From contig JAEZMV010000015.1 of the NCBI GenBank assembly GCA_023414875.1, forward strand, positions 434,001-498,000: a stretch of DNA of 64,000 nucleotides, in the 5' to 3' direction. Positions within the stretch are counted from its first letter, which is position 1. Each line of letters begins with the position of its first letter. Below the pieces are notes generated by a model. It made no database searches. It worked only from the letters and a program-made list of their open reading frames with translations, and was not told the DNA's origin. The DNA is from Bacillota bacterium. GTDB lineage: Bacteria > Bacillota > Clostridia > Lachnospirales > Lachnospiraceae. Below, piece by piece: positions 44,364 to 54,228 of the stretch. Position numbers and translations under genes: made by a program.

Positions 44364-45641
44364 TTATGAAAACGAAATCGGACCGCCACGAAGTTTTCCA
44401 GCTGTACAGATTCGCTTAATTGCTACCATGTAAGCAGCCATACGAAGTGATACATTTTTCTCTACACTTAATTCATGTACTTCCTTAAATGCCGTCAACA
44501 TAATCTTCTCTAACATTTTATTTACTTCTGACAGATCCCAGGTTAAGTTCTGTATATTCTGTACCCATTCAAAATAGGATACAATGACACCACCTGCATT
44601 TGTCAGAATATCAGGACAGACAATTACGTTTTTCTGAGCCAGAATATTGTCAGCTTCTACAGCAGTTGGACCATTTGCAGCTTCAATGATCATAGTGGCT
44701 TTAATATCTGCTGCGTTGTCTGCTGTAATCTGATTCTCTAATGCTGCTGGAATCAGCAGATCACAATCGCATCGAATTAATTCCTCATTTGTAATATGTA
44801 ATACGCTTGGATCCTCGTATTTATCCATGGTATTTCCCGCTTTGATAAATGCACGAATCTTGTCAACCGGAAGACCATCTTTACAGTACAGACCGCCTGT
44901 ATAATCGCTCATACCTACCACTTTACGGTTATCTGCATTAAAAATATCTGCTGCTACACCACCAACATTACCGCAACCCTGAATTGCAATTCTTACGACA
45001 GTCGGATCATAGTTATAAGCTTTCATACATTCATATGCTGTAATCGTTACACCTCTTCCAGTTGCCTCAACACGCCCTACAGATCCACCTATTTCAATTG
45101 GCTTACCGGTAACTACTCCTGGTACCGTATGTCCTTTGAACAGACTATAGGTATCCATGATCCATGCCATAACTTCACCATTTGTATTTACATCCGGTGC
45201 TGGAATATCCTGATCTGGTCCAATTATGGGAAGAATTCTTGTAGTGTAACGTCTAGTCAAACGAATCAGTTCTTCTCTGGACAGTTTACTCGGATCAACT
45301 TTAATACCACCCTTGGCTCCGCCATAAGGAATATTTACAACTGCACACTTAAAGGACATCCATGCAGATAATGCTTTTACTTCGTCCATATTAACATTCT
45401 GATGATAGCGGATTCCTCCTTTGTATGGTCCTCTTGCACTGGAATGCTGTACACGATAACCCTCAAATACTTTAATACTACCATCATCCATCTTAATAGG
45501 TATTGATACTTTTAGTTCACGTTCAGGATACTTTAGTGTAACATATTCATCTTCAGTTAAGCCAAGTTTTGCTGCTGCCTGATCTAATACAGCAAGCATA
45601 TTATCGTATGGATTATAATTCTTTTTTTCTGTGTTATCCAT
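44364..45641 (-). CDS. gdhA: glutamate dehydrogenase
   Basis: A 425-residue Glu/Leu/Phe/Val dehydrogenase interconverting 2-oxoglutarate + ammonia and glutamate with NAD(P)H. The catalytic Lys region is VNIPYGGAKGGIKVDPSKLS (near 100-119), the Asp in GPDQDIPAPDVNTN and the Rossmann motif GCGNVGGVAADIF. Length and PAPDVNT favour a hexameric glutamate-specific enzyme. SD GAGGAG precedes ATG. Its promoter shares a 50-bp element with citrate synthase. Together with Amt-PII it forms an ammonium-assimilation set, but it may also run catabolically on glutamate from PxpABC. Confidence 0.95.
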   Translation of the reverse strand: MDNTEKKNYNPYDNMLAVLDQAAAKLGLTEDEYVTLKYPERELKVSIPIKMDDGSIKVFEGYRVQHSSARGPYKGGIRYHQNVNMDEVKALSAWMSFKCAVVNIPYGGAKGGIKVDPSKLSREELIRLTRRYTTRILPIIGPDQDIPAPDVNTNGEVMAWIMDTYSLFKGHTVPGVVTGKPIEIGGSVGRVEATGRGVTITAYECMKAYNYDPTVVRIAIQGCGNVGGVAADIFNADNRKVVGMSDYTGGLYCKDGLPVDKIRAFIKAGNTMDKYEDPSVLHITNEELIRCDCDLLIPAALENQITADNAADIKATMIIEAANGPTAVEADNILAQKNVIVCPDILTNAGGVIVSYFEWVQNIQNLTWDLSEVNKMLEKIMLTAFKEVHELSVEKNVSLRMAAYMVAIKRICTAGKLRGGPISFS

Positions 45642-45724
45642 AATAGTTTCTCCTCTTCATTTTCTTAAGTTGTAATTTTTCCATATTCCGTGTATATGCT
45701 TTTTTCTTTTCCTTTGATGATTCT

Positions 45725-45795
45725 ATTATACAAAGTATTTAAATCTGTGATTACACATATACCGAATAACCTTTTTCTAAAATCCGAAATATAAT
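45725..45795 (-). promoter_or_regulatory. glutamate dehydrogenase promoter with the shared 50-bp element
   Basis: Minus strand -35 TAATCA (45748-45753), 17 nt, extended -10 TATAAT (45725-45730). The 50-nt block at 45746-45795 matches that at 43273-43322 in both conserved parts (23 nt and 14 nt, all identical) with the same 13-nt gap. Confidence 0.8.
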
Positions 45796-45895
45796 CGGTT
45801 TCGATTACAACTTTTTAGTCTGAATGTATATACAAGAAAATCAAAAGAGGTCTATTCATTGCTCGCTTTATTTCCTACCATAAATCGTTGATTTC

Positions 45896-46663
45896 TTAAC
45901 AACCAGGATATTTCAATTTAATGTTCTTTTCTTTTAATATTTTCTTCCAGTCTTCTTCCGGTTCCTGATCTGTAATTACCATATCTAACTGATCAAGATC
46001 AAGCACCTTAACAAAAGCTACCTTATTAAGCTTCGTGTGATCTACTAACAAAATCACCTTCTGACCTCGACTGATTAATGCCTTTTTTAATTCTGCCTCC
46101 TCATCATTAGAGTCAAACACACCACCGTCGATTTCCAAGGCTTTGCAGCTGATTAAAACAACCTCAACATAATAATCATTTAAAACTCTACGAACGATAT
46201 TTCCCTGCATGGAAAACGTTTTACGATTTACAATTCCACCCGTAGAAATAATATTGATAGACGCCTGGTCAAGCTCTCGAATGATTTTTACAGAATTAGT
46301 CAGCACCGTAACATCGGAACGGTCCTGCAAAAATGCAATTGCTTCCATAACAGTAGAACTGGCATCTGCACCAATCGTCATTTGAGCAGAAATCTCCTCC
46401 GCTGCCAGTTGACCAATAATAACTTTGGCCTCCCTATTTGTCTGAGCTCGTCTCAAATAATCAATGTTTTCGGTAATTTTTTCCATGTTCAACACTGCGC
46501 CACCAAAAGTTCGAGTAATCAATCCTTCATTTTCAAGCTTTTCCAAATCCCTACGAATCGTTTCTTCTGTAACAGCATGCTCATTGCTGAGCTCCGCAAC
46601 ACTGACCTTTTTTTCTTGTTTTATGGTATGCCGAATCCGTGCAAGACGTTCTTTCTGTGCCAT
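45896..46663 (-). CDS. DeoR/GlpR family regulator
   Basis: A 255-residue repressor: N-terminal helix-turn-helix (VSVAELSNEHAVTEETIRRD, LEKLENEGLITRTFGGAVL) and a C-terminal sugar-phosphate isomerase-like sensor (DASSTVMEAIAFL, VVLISCKALEIDGGVFDS, VDHTKLNKVAF). The family senses phosphorylated sugars. There is no sugar gene beside it; the polyol operon at 58542-63604 is the nearest candidate target. SD GGAGGT precedes ATG. Confidence 0.92.
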   Translation of the reverse strand: MAQKERLARIRHTIKQEKKVSVAELSNEHAVTEETIRRDLEKLENEGLITRTFGGAVLNMEKITENIDYLRRAQTNREAKVIIGQLAAEEISAQMTIGADASSTVMEAIAFLQDRSDVTVLTNSVKIIRELDQASINIISTGGIVNRKTFSMQGNIVRRVLNDYYVEVVLISCKALEIDGGVFDSNDEEAELKKALISRGQKVILLVDHTKLNKVAFVKVLDLDQLDMVITDQEPEEDWKKILKEKNIKLKYPGC

Positions 46664-46908
46664 TGTACGTGTACCTCCATTATTTATCTATGAATCATAA
46701 ACTTATTTTACCATATTTTATTAAATTTTTAAATTCTATTTTCACAGCGGATTGTAATTTTTGTGTAGGAAATTGAGGTAAGAATAAACCACATTATTTT
46801 TTTCTTCTGTCTTCACAGTATTCAACTATTTTTTCAGGCTTCGCTTTCCTTGATGGTGCAATTTATGTTATTGTATGCTCTGACATAATTTTTACGAATA
46901 CATTTATG

Positions 46909-47622
46909 CTAGCCACCCAAATATGCCTTTTTCACATCATCGTTTGCCAAAAGCTCTGCGCCTGTTCCTTCTATCACAGTCTCTCCATTTTGCATAACAT
47001 ATGCATAGTCACAGAACTTCAGCGTCTCTGTGGCATTTTGCTCTACAATCAGGATTGTAATTCCTAATTTTGAAATCTGCTTTACAAATCCAAATATTTC
47101 TCCTACTAATTTAGGCATCAATCCAAGTGAAGGTTCGTCTAGAATTAATACTTTCGGGTTCATCATCATTCCACGGGCAATGGCTACCATCTGCTGCTCA
47201 CCACCAGATAAAGTACGAGCCGTCTGCTTGGAACGTTCCTTTACTCGAGGGAACAAATCATATACTTTTTCCAGATTCTGTTGAAGTATTTTAGGATCCT
47301 TGATCAAATATGCCCCCATCAACAGATTATCCTGTACTGATAGATTACCAAATAAATGTCTTCCTTCTGGTACCATTGAGATTCCCATAGAAGCCAGTTT
47401 ATAAGTTGGTGCTCCAACAATCGACTTTCCATTAAATAAAATTTCTCCTGCCATTGGCTTTAATTCACCAGTCAATGCACGAAGTGTACTTGTCTTACCT
47501 GCACCATTGGATCCCAGAAGTGCCATAATTTCGCCTTCACCAACAGAAAAGGATACATTATGAACAACCTCAACATATCCGTATCCTGCTTTTAGATTTT
47601 TCACTTCAATCAGTTTATTCAT
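46909..47622 (-). CDS. livF: ABC transporter ATP-binding protein, LivF type
   Basis: A 237-residue ATPase of the branched-chain amino-acid (HAAT) family: Walker A GSNGAGKTSTLRAL, signature LSGGEQQMVAIARGM, Walker B VLILDEPSLGL and switch His in ILIVEQNATETL. The start ATG at 47622 overlaps the livG stop (ATGAATAA) and uses the SD inside livG (GGAGGAGG), so it is translationally coupled. A GTG at 47634 is the computed longer start. It is the last gene of the five-gene transporter operon. Confidence 0.93.
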   Translation of the reverse strand: MNKLIEVKNLKAGYGYVEVVHNVSFSVGEGEIMALLGSNGAGKTSTLRALTGELKPMAGEILFNGKSIVGAPTYKLASMGISMVPEGRHLFGNLSVQDNLLMGAYLIKDPKILQQNLEKVYDLFPRVKERSKQTARTLSGGEQQMVAIARGMMMNPKVLILDEPSLGLMPKLVGEIFGFVKQISKLGITILIVEQNATETLKFCDYAYVMQNGETVIEGTGAELLANDDVKKAYLGG

Positions 47623-48346
47623 TGTCCTCAGCACCTCCTCCTAGATAAGCATTAATTACTGCCGGATTAGAAGTAACTTCTTCTGGAGTACCAACCATCA
47701 ACAATTTACCAGATACAAGTACAACAACGCGGTTCGATACGTTCATTACAACGTCCATATTATGTTCGATGGTCAAAATTGCTATTCCCTGTGCATTTAT
47801 TTTACGAATCAGCTCTACAGCTTCCTTACGCTCAGTAGCTGTAAGTCCTGCCATTGTCTCGTCCAACAATAGTAATTTTGGATTCGTTGCCATAGCTCGC
47901 GCAATCTCAAGACGTTTTTTCTGAGCTACATTTAACTTTCCAGCTATCATATCCTTCATATGGTTCAAGGAACATAATTCCAGGATTTCGTTAACTTTTT
48001 CTCCTGCTACATTCATTTTAGATGTATGGTTGAGGGCTCCAACTAAAATGTTTTCCCATACTGTCATTTCATTTAACGACTGAGGAATCTGAAATGTTCT
48101 TCCAATACCAAGTTTACAGATTTGGTGCGCTTTCTTCTCTGTAATATCTGTACCATCAAAAATTATAGATCCGCTGGTCAGATTGTGCGCTCCACTGATT
48201 GAGTTAAACAACGTGGTTTTTCCGGCACCATTTGGTCCTACAACACCTACAATTTCTGCTTCATTCACATCAAAAGTAATACCTTCGTTTGCCTTCAATC
48301 CACCGAACTGCTTTGTAGCATCTGTGATTTCTAATATTTTTTTCAT
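47615..48346 (-). CDS. livG: ABC transporter ATP-binding protein, LivG type
   Basis: A 243-residue ATPase, partner of LivF. Walker A GPNGAGKTTLFNSI, Walker B LLLLDETMAGL and switch His TIEHNMDVVM are present. The signature loop reads KLNVAQKKRLEIARAM rather than LSGGQ; LivG proteins often carry a divergent form (AxGQQRRLE), but VAQKK is further from it. The pair powers uptake through LivHM. Confidence 0.92.
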   Translation of the reverse strand: MKKILEITDATKQFGGLKANEGITFDVNEAEIVGVVGPNGAGKTTLFNSISGAHNLTSGSIIFDGTDITEKKAHQICKLGIGRTFQIPQSLNEMTVWENILVGALNHTSKMNVAGEKVNEILELCSLNHMKDMIAGKLNVAQKKRLEIARAMATNPKLLLLDETMAGLTATERKEAVELIRKINAQGIAILTIEHNMDVVMNVSNRVVVLVSGKLLMVGTPEEVTSNPAVINAYLGGGAEDNE

Positions 48347-48363
48347 TACCGTTACTCCTTCCT

Positions 48364-49362
48364 CTAGTTACTAGCTTTTTTATGTCTTCTGTTTACTACT
48401 TCCTTTATTTTGTTTGGAAGTGTCAACAGACCACCAGGAAGGAATAACACTATGATGATTACAAGTCCACCATAAAGCACCATGTCCAGTCCACCAAACT
48501 TTCCTAGGAAGGAACGGGTGTACTCAGATAAGCACTCAATAATAATTGCACCAAGAATTGGTCCAGTTACAGTTCCAATACCACCCATTACAGCTACAAG
48601 AACGATCATCATTGATACATTCAATGTCATCATACTTGCAGGATCAAAATAAAGAATATATTGTGCATAAAGACTACCGCCCAAACTAACAATTGCTGCG
48701 CTAAGCATATATGCATAAATTTTATATTTAGAAACATCAATTCCAACACTGGCTGCAGCTTCTTCGTTTCCGCGAATGGTACGTAAATAATAGAAAAATC
48801 TGCATTTACTCAGTTTCTTAATTACAAGAAGAACAATCAACATAATTACAAGATAAATATAAAAATAAATTTTAGTTTCCTTAAACTGTAAAAACAAAAT
48901 AGAATTCAATTTCTTATCGAACATCGCTACACCTTTTGCTCCGTTAGTAAATTTAACGTTTACACAGATATAACGCATACACTCTGCAAGTGCCATTGTA
49001 CAAATTGCAAATGCATGTCCCTTCAGTCGTAATACAGGTTTACCAATTAAGAATGCAAGGCCTGCTGAAAATAACATCCCAAGAGGAATTGTAATTAATG
49101 GCGACCATCCAAAATACTGAAGTGTCAGTCCAACTGAATATGCTCCTAGTCCGTAGAACATACTATGTCCATTTGATACCTGACCGCAAAATCCACCAAC
49201 TACATTCCATCCCATACCTAGAATTGACCAGATCAGAATCAGGACAAGAAGATTCTGGACAAACATACTTTTTGTCAGCTGTGGCAATACCAGTGCCACT
49301 GCAAGAAGAACAACTGTCAAAATCTTTTGGTTTTTAGTCATATCACCGAAAATAGCTTTCAT
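48364..49362 (-). CDS. livM: ABC transporter permease, LivM type
   Basis: A 332-residue integral membrane protein with about nine helices and the permease coupling motif KLSKCRFFYYLRTIRGNEEA followed by AASVGIDVSKYK, typical of LivM/UrtC. The N-terminal helices follow NQKILTVVLLAVALVLPQL. The C-terminal tail KEVVNRRHKK is basic. It pairs with LivH to form the pore. Confidence 0.92.
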   Translation of the reverse strand: MKAIFGDMTKNQKILTVVLLAVALVLPQLTKSMFVQNLLVLILIWSILGMGWNVVGGFCGQVSNGHSMFYGLGAYSVGLTLQYFGWSPLITIPLGMLFSAGLAFLIGKPVLRLKGHAFAICTMALAECMRYICVNVKFTNGAKGVAMFDKKLNSILFLQFKETKIYFYIYLVIMLIVLLVIKKLSKCRFFYYLRTIRGNEEAAASVGIDVSKYKIYAYMLSAAIVSLGGSLYAQYILYFDPASMMTLNVSMMIVLVAVMGGIGTVTGPILGAIIIECLSEYTRSFLGKFGGLDMVLYGGLVIIIVLFLPGGLLTLPNKIKEVVNRRHKKASN

Positions 49363-49365
49363 AAT

Positions 49366-50226
49366 TTATTTACCTCCAAATAATCCCTTAGGCTTAAACT
49401 GCAAAATCAACATAAAGATTACGCAGACACCCAAGTATTTAAAGGCAGTATTAAAATATACACCTGTTAAAGAGTCAACCAGACCCATGATCAAGCCACC
49501 AATGATAGCACCTTCTACGCTACCAAAACCTCCCATTACGACTGCAATGAAACCAAACAACTGGAAGTTACCACCAACACTTGGATAACAGTAATAATAA
49601 TAGGAAAGTGCACATCCTGCTGCACTGGCGATTGCTGCAGATAAACCAAATGCCAGGGAATAAGATTTCTCGGTGTTAATTCCTACTAATTCAGCAGCCT
49701 GCTTATCCATAGACGTTGCACGAATTGCCTTGCCTTGTCTTGTTGTGTTCAGGAACCAAAGCATAAAGCTGAAGACACCTACTGCTATAATCAAAGGAAT
49801 AATTCTATTCTTAGAAATAACTAATCCTGCAACATTTAAGGATCCTTCCATCCCAGTGTGTTTAATGGTCTTAAATGTACCTCCAAATAACATCAGCATA
49901 CCATTTACCAGTACAAGGCTTAAAGCAAAGGTAATTAAACGCTGAGATAATGTTGGTCCCTGCAAAGCTTTATGGATAATTGTTTTATAAATTCCAAATC
50001 CGAGAAAAAACAAAACGATCATACAAAATGGAAGTGCTGCCAGTGGGGGCAGTCCAGTGTATAATGTGAAAAAATATGAAACGAACATAGAAATCATGAG
50101 GAACTCACCTTGTGAGAAACTCAGGATTCCCATTACGCCCCATACAAGGGCAATACCCATGGCAACCAGTGCATAAATGGTACCATTGATCAATCCCTCA
50201 TATAGTGCCTGAATCAATGTAGACAT
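49366..50226 (-). CDS. livH: ABC transporter permease, LivH type
   Basis: A 286-residue permease with about eight helices. The LivH signature GLINGTIYALVAMGIALVWG opens the protein, and the coupling motif RQGKAIRATSMDKQAAELVG lies centrally, followed by VGINTEKSY. It is cotranscribed with livM (3-bp gap). Confidence 0.93.
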   Translation of the reverse strand: MSTLIQALYEGLINGTIYALVAMGIALVWGVMGILSFSQGEFLMISMFVSYFFTLYTGLPPLAALPFCMIVLFFLGFGIYKTIIHKALQGPTLSQRLITFALSLVLVNGMLMLFGGTFKTIKHTGMEGSLNVAGLVISKNRIIPLIIAVGVFSFMLWFLNTTRQGKAIRATSMDKQAAELVGINTEKSYSLAFGLSAAIASAAGCALSYYYYCYPSVGGNFQLFGFIAVVMGGFGSVEGAIIGGLIMGLVDSLTGVYFNTAFKYLGVCVIFMLILQFKPKGLFGGK

Positions 50227-50335
50227 ATATGAATCCTCCTGTTAAGTTTTTCGCTGTTACTTTAAACGTGGTCGCTACATCTTCTGCTGCAGCGACCACA
50301 CAATCAATTCTAATACGTTGATAGGTTGATTCGTA

Positions 50336-51691
50336 TTACCTTTCTGACCAATCTGGTGCGTCGTAGATTGCTTTCGCTTGTCCAACGCCTTCCGGGTAAA
50401 CTGTTACATAGGAACCATTCTGAACCTGCATGACTACACCAGTTGCATCTACGTTCTGGTTGTATTCATTCATTGTAATGCTTTCCCACGGCATGAAAAT
50501 CTTTGAACAATCAACATCTGGAGCTTTTAACGCTGCAGCTAATTTCTCTGAATCGGTGCTTCCTGCCTGATTGATACATGCTGCGATCATCAGAATGTCA
50601 GCGCAGTCCTTAGACATACCTTCATTGAATGCGATTCCATTTGAATAGGAAGGATATAACTCCTGCAAAGATTTAATACAATCTTTATCAAGATCTGGTG
50701 CCCATCCACCGGTACTATAAATGTATTCTGTATCATCACCTAAAGCTGTAAAGAAGTCACTTGTAACGAATCCACCTCTTTGTCCAATCAGCATCTTAGG
50801 GAACCAATTCAGATCCTTCATTGTTTTGACCAAAAGAATAACATCTGTAGCATATCCTGCTACCATTAAGACATCCGGGTTGCTTTCTTTTAATTTGATA
50901 ACCTCAGAAGAAAGAGAGGTTGAGTTTGCAGCATATGTCATGTTTTCTACTACTTCATAACCGTACTCTTTTGCTTTATTAACTTCTACAGTCACGATAT
51001 TAGCTCCGAACTCACTATCTTCTGATAAGAAAGCTACCGTCTTAATATCAGTACCTGCTTCTTTTGCCTGATCCATCAATTTGTAAGAATCATCAATATA
51101 GGTAGCATCTGTCAGATTGTAACGGAATAACCAGTCATAGTCCTCACTGCCATCCGTCAGTGTAACTGCTGAACCTGCTGTAATCAATGGAATCTCATAT
51201 TGCTCTGTAATAACTGAAATTGCCTTTGTCATACCACTTGTCAACTGTCCAGTCAATGCTACACATCCCTGCTCAGAAATCAAACGTTTAGCTTCGGAAG
51301 TAGCAACTGTTGTATCGCCTTTTGTATCAGCTTCTACTAATTCAATCTTTGCTCCATTCAGATTTGGAAGACCTTCATCTGCTGCAAAAAGCATGTTTAC
51401 ATCTGCATGTTTTTCGTTGATAAGATCTACAATCATTTCTGCTGCCCATGTAACCTGCTGTCCATTCTCAGCTGATGTTCCAGTTAAGGGAGCAAGCCAG
51501 CCAATCTTGATTGTTTCACCTGATGCTGTTTTATCATCTGCTGAGGTTGTTGATGTTTTGTCTGTTGATGTTTTGTCTGTTGATTCTGCGCCTTTGGATG
51601 CATCTGATGATGAAGTCGGGCTTTGGCATGCTGTCAATGAAAGTACCATACATGCAATTAATACTGTGCTTACGAATTTCTTTAGTCTCAT
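50336..51691 (-). CDS. branched-chain amino-acid-type substrate-binding lipoprotein
   Basis: A 451-residue lipoprotein: signal peptide with lipobox LSLTAC (Cys22), a Ser/Thr/Asp linker built from short repeats (TDKTSTDKTST) and a Peripla_BP_6 fold (IKIGWLAPLTGTSAENGQQV). It is the first gene of the operon, so it captures the solute for LivHMGF. The family binds branched-chain or polar amino acids, urea or amides; the specificity is unknown. The nearby 5-oxoprolinase and aminotransferase genes make 5-oxoproline or an amino acid plausible. Promoter at 51766-51794. Confidence 0.92.
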   Translation of the reverse strand: MRLKKFVSTVLIACMVLSLTACQSPTSSSDASKGAESTDKTSTDKTSTTSADDKTASGETIKIGWLAPLTGTSAENGQQVTWAAEMIVDLINEKHADVNMLFAADEGLPNLNGAKIELVEADTKGDTTVATSEAKRLISEQGCVALTGQLTSGMTKAISVITEQYEIPLITAGSAVTLTDGSEDYDWLFRYNLTDATYIDDSYKLMDQAKEAGTDIKTVAFLSEDSEFGANIVTVEVNKAKEYGYEVVENMTYAANSTSLSSEVIKLKESNPDVLMVAGYATDVILLVKTMKDLNWFPKMLIGQRGGFVTSDFFTALGDDTEYIYSTGGWAPDLDKDCIKSLQELYPSYSNGIAFNEGMSKDCADILMIAACINQAGSTDSEKLAAALKAPDVDCSKIFMPWESITMNEYNQNVDATGVVMQVQNGSYVTVYPEGVGQAKAIYDAPDWSER

Positions 51692-51765
51692 ATTTGTCCT
51701 CCTAGATTTCTCATCCCTCGATGAAAGTAATTTGATAACAATTCATACTTATTTTGTATATTGAT

Positions 51766-51794
51766 ATCATACCACATCGCAAGTTTGATTTCAA
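51766..51794 (-). promoter_or_regulatory. promoter of the liv-type operon
   Basis: Minus strand TTGAAA (51789-51794), 17 nt, TATGAT (51766-51771), about 75 bp upstream of the binding-protein start. Confidence 0.6.
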
Positions 51795-51998
51795 CATATT
51801 TTTGTTTGTTTCGCTATTATTTTTAGTGATATTTTTAGTTTTCCCATATTATTTACTTATTTCAACATAATAATTGAGCAAAATCAACACAAATATTTCT
51901 TTTTTATTCAAAATTTATTTAAACAAAGATTCTAGAATGTTAGACAGTGTTCGCTCAATCTTCCTCCCTTCACTCTTTTTGAAAGATCTTAAAGAACA

Positions 51999-52052
51999 GA
52001 TAAAGCTACCATTACGAAAATGTCTCACCTTTTTCGTAATGGTAGCTTTATC
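51999..52052. repeat. perfect 22-bp inverted repeat
   Basis: GATAAAGCTACCATTACGAA... (51999-52020) pairs with its complement at 52031-52052 around a 10-nt loop. No T-run follows on either strand, and it lies in a divergent gap (51692-52195) where no terminator is needed. The rest of this 504-bp gap is AT-rich with no gene. Confidence 0.7.
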
Positions 52053-52195
52053 ATTGGTTATTACTATTTATCTAATACTTTCATCTCTGAATTATATTAC
52101 TACCCTTTTTTATATATTTATCGTATAATAAAGCAAACAAGAATAGAAATATCGATCTAAACAATACAAATATTATATCTAGGAGGATTCATAGC

Positions 52196-53134
52196 ATGAA
52201 TTATGCAGAGATAGAAACTTTTCTTATGATTGTCCAGACAAAAAGTATTTCTAAGACAGCAGAAAATCTTTTTCTTTCGCAACCAACGGTCAGTCATCGA
52301 CTAAAAACACTGGAAACCGAATTAAATATGAAGCTCGTTGTCCGGAATAAGGGATTCAAATCAATCGAATTAACCAGCAGCGGTGAAGACTTTATACCTA
52401 TTGCAGACCGCTGGATTTCATTATGGAAAGAAACTCAAATGCTACAGCATGGAATTGAACGCCATTATCTTACCATCGGATCAATTGACACCCTTAATTC
52501 TACATTACTCGCCAATTTCTATTCCCATATATGCCATGCTGAGATTCCTGTACACCTTAAGATTCGCACACACCAGTCCTATGAAGTATATGAATTATTG
52601 GAGAAACACGAAGTGGATGTTGGATTCGTCTTCCATAATCTTCATTTTAAGAATATTATTTCTGAGCCGCTTCTGGAAGAGGAACTATATATTGTCCAGC
52701 CCAAAAATACTCCCTTGCTGAAACGACGTATTCATACGGATGAACTAGACCCAGTAAAAGAACTTTTTTTCAACTGGGATACCAACTATCAGATTTGGCA
52801 CGACCAATGGATCAGCAGATTAAATCGTCCAATCATTCAGGTAGATACGTTTCATTTAATTCGTCATTTTCTTGAGTCAGGAAATATGTGGATGATTGCT
52901 CCTGCCTCTATTATTCGTGAACTGGAAAAGACTACTCATTACTACATTAGCGAAATTGCAAATAGTCCTCGCCCTCCAAAGCGAGTTACTTATCAGATTC
53001 GCCACCGCATGCCTCATGCATCTGCAAGCAAGGCAATTGACATTTTTTATCAGTCTTTGAAGAAGTATCTGGAACAGACCTCTTGGGGATCTCTGGATCT
53101 GAATTACGACGAAACTGGCAATATCATCTTATAA
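52196..53134 (+). CDS. LysR family regulator
   Basis: A 312-residue LysR-type regulator: N-terminal winged helix (IVQTKSISKTAENLFLSQPT, VSHRLKTLETELN) and a two-lobe effector domain (~90-300). It diverges from the liv-type transporter operon and shares its intergenic region, so it may control that operon. SD AGGAGG precedes ATG. The effector is unknown. Confidence 0.93.
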   Translation: MNYAEIETFLMIVQTKSISKTAENLFLSQPTVSHRLKTLETELNMKLVVRNKGFKSIELTSSGEDFIPIADRWISLWKETQMLQHGIERHYLTIGSIDTLNSTLLANFYSHICHAEIPVHLKIRTHQSYEVYELLEKHEVDVGFVFHNLHFKNIISEPLLEEELYIVQPKNTPLLKRRIHTDELDPVKELFFNWDTNYQIWHDQWISRLNRPIIQVDTFHLIRHFLESGNMWMIAPASIIRELEKTTHYYISEIANSPRPPKRVTYQIRHRMPHASASKAIDIFYQSLKKYLEQTSWGSLDLNYDETGNIIL

Positions 53135-53183
53135 TATCTAGGATATAGTTCGAATAAAAGAAATACCTGCTCAGCTGTATCCT

Positions 53184-53279
53184 TCATATTTCTTTTTCTT
53201 GCTCTTTATTCATTGCATCAGCAAGCGTTCCTACCGAACGAAGAATTGGAAAAATTGTCACGCTGCCTGCAAATGCCAT
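53184..53279 (-). pseudogene. possible 3' gene remnant (31 codons, hydrophobic)
   Basis: A minus-strand frame beginning MAFAGSVTIFPILRSVGTLA and ending KEQEKEI-stop, 15 bp after the end of the second LysR gene. It looks like the C-terminus of a membrane transporter whose body is missing; the family cannot be named. Confidence 0.3.
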
Positions 53280-53293
53280 GACATGTATATGTT

Positions 53294-54187
53294 TTAATCA
53301 ATCTTTGTAATATTCTGTGCGGTATCTATTAATTTTTGAACAGCTGGTAACGGCCATTTTATTTTCTGTGAAATAGCCTGTGCATATATTTCCCATTTTA
53401 GTCCCTTCCAGTTGAGACAAACCAATTCTTTTTTGTCAAGTTCTTCACTAATTACACTTCTTGGTAAAATCGCAATTCCTGTTCCAGTTTTTACACACTC
53501 TTTAATTAAATTTCCACTATCTAATTCCAATCTTTTTTGAATTGTCACATGGTTTTCCTCCAGCATTTTATTGAATGCTTTTGAATAGTAGCTGTCTTTC
53601 TGTGCTAAAACAAATGTCTGTAATTTAAAATCAGCAGGATTAATTTCTGACTTTCTTGCCAGCTTATGATGCGGCGATACTACAAAAACCAGCTCTTGTT
53701 TAAATAAAACAGTAGTTTCAAAATAACTAGAGCAAATTGGCTCCATATCATAAAAGAACGCAACATCTGCCTGATCACTTTTTAATTTTTCTGGCATTGA
53801 ATCACAATTTGTAATACTCACTGACAAATGCACATCAGGATACTGTGAAGTAAACTTTGTGAATACCTTGCTTAGCGAATGTAATGCCAAGGATTCCACT
53901 GAGAGTACCCGTAAATTTCCTCGAATCTGATTAGAAGAAGCCATAGCCTGACAGGATGTTTTATATTGTTGCATTAACTGTCTTGCATGAGGAAGAAAGA
54001 GTTCTCCAGCTTTCGTTATAATTGTATGTTTTCCCCTGCTTTCTACTAATTTCACTCCCAATTCCTGCCCAAGTGCGCCAATGTGCTCTGCCAGTGTAGA
54101 TGGGGCATAGTTTAATTTCATTGATGTCTTCAAATAAGTCTTTTCTTCGGCAAATGTAATAAATGTAATCAAATGCTTCGTATCCAT
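53294..54187 (-). CDS. LysR family regulator
   Basis: A 297-residue LysR-type regulator with helix-turn-helix LITFITFAEEKTYLKTSMKL (unusually TYLKTS in place of the common S-x-x-A motif) and a periplasmic-binding-like effector domain. Downstream on the same strand from the pxpBCA-aminotransferase genes, it is their likely regulator. A palindrome TAGACTA-N7-TAGTCTA at 54229-54249 lies upstream of it, consistent with autoregulation. Confidence 0.92.
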   Translation of the reverse strand: MDTKHLITFITFAEEKTYLKTSMKLNYAPSTLAEHIGALGQELGVKLVESRGKHTIITKAGELFLPHARQLMQQYKTSCQAMASSNQIRGNLRVLSVESLALHSLSKVFTKFTSQYPDVHLSVSITNCDSMPEKLKSDQADVAFFYDMEPICSSYFETTVLFKQELVFVVSPHHKLARKSEINPADFKLQTFVLAQKDSYYSKAFNKMLEENHVTIQKRLELDSGNLIKECVKTGTGIAILPRSVISEELDKKELVCLNWKGLKWEIYAQAISQKIKWPLPAVQKLIDTAQNITKID

Positions 54188-54228
54188 AATTACTCCTCAT
54201 ATTTATCTATGTTTTGACTATTCCATCA

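Noticed and set aside
51874..52128. 84-codon plus-strand frame before the LysR gene
   Set aside because: It contains the 22-bp palindrome and low-complexity AT sequence; no SD or homology.
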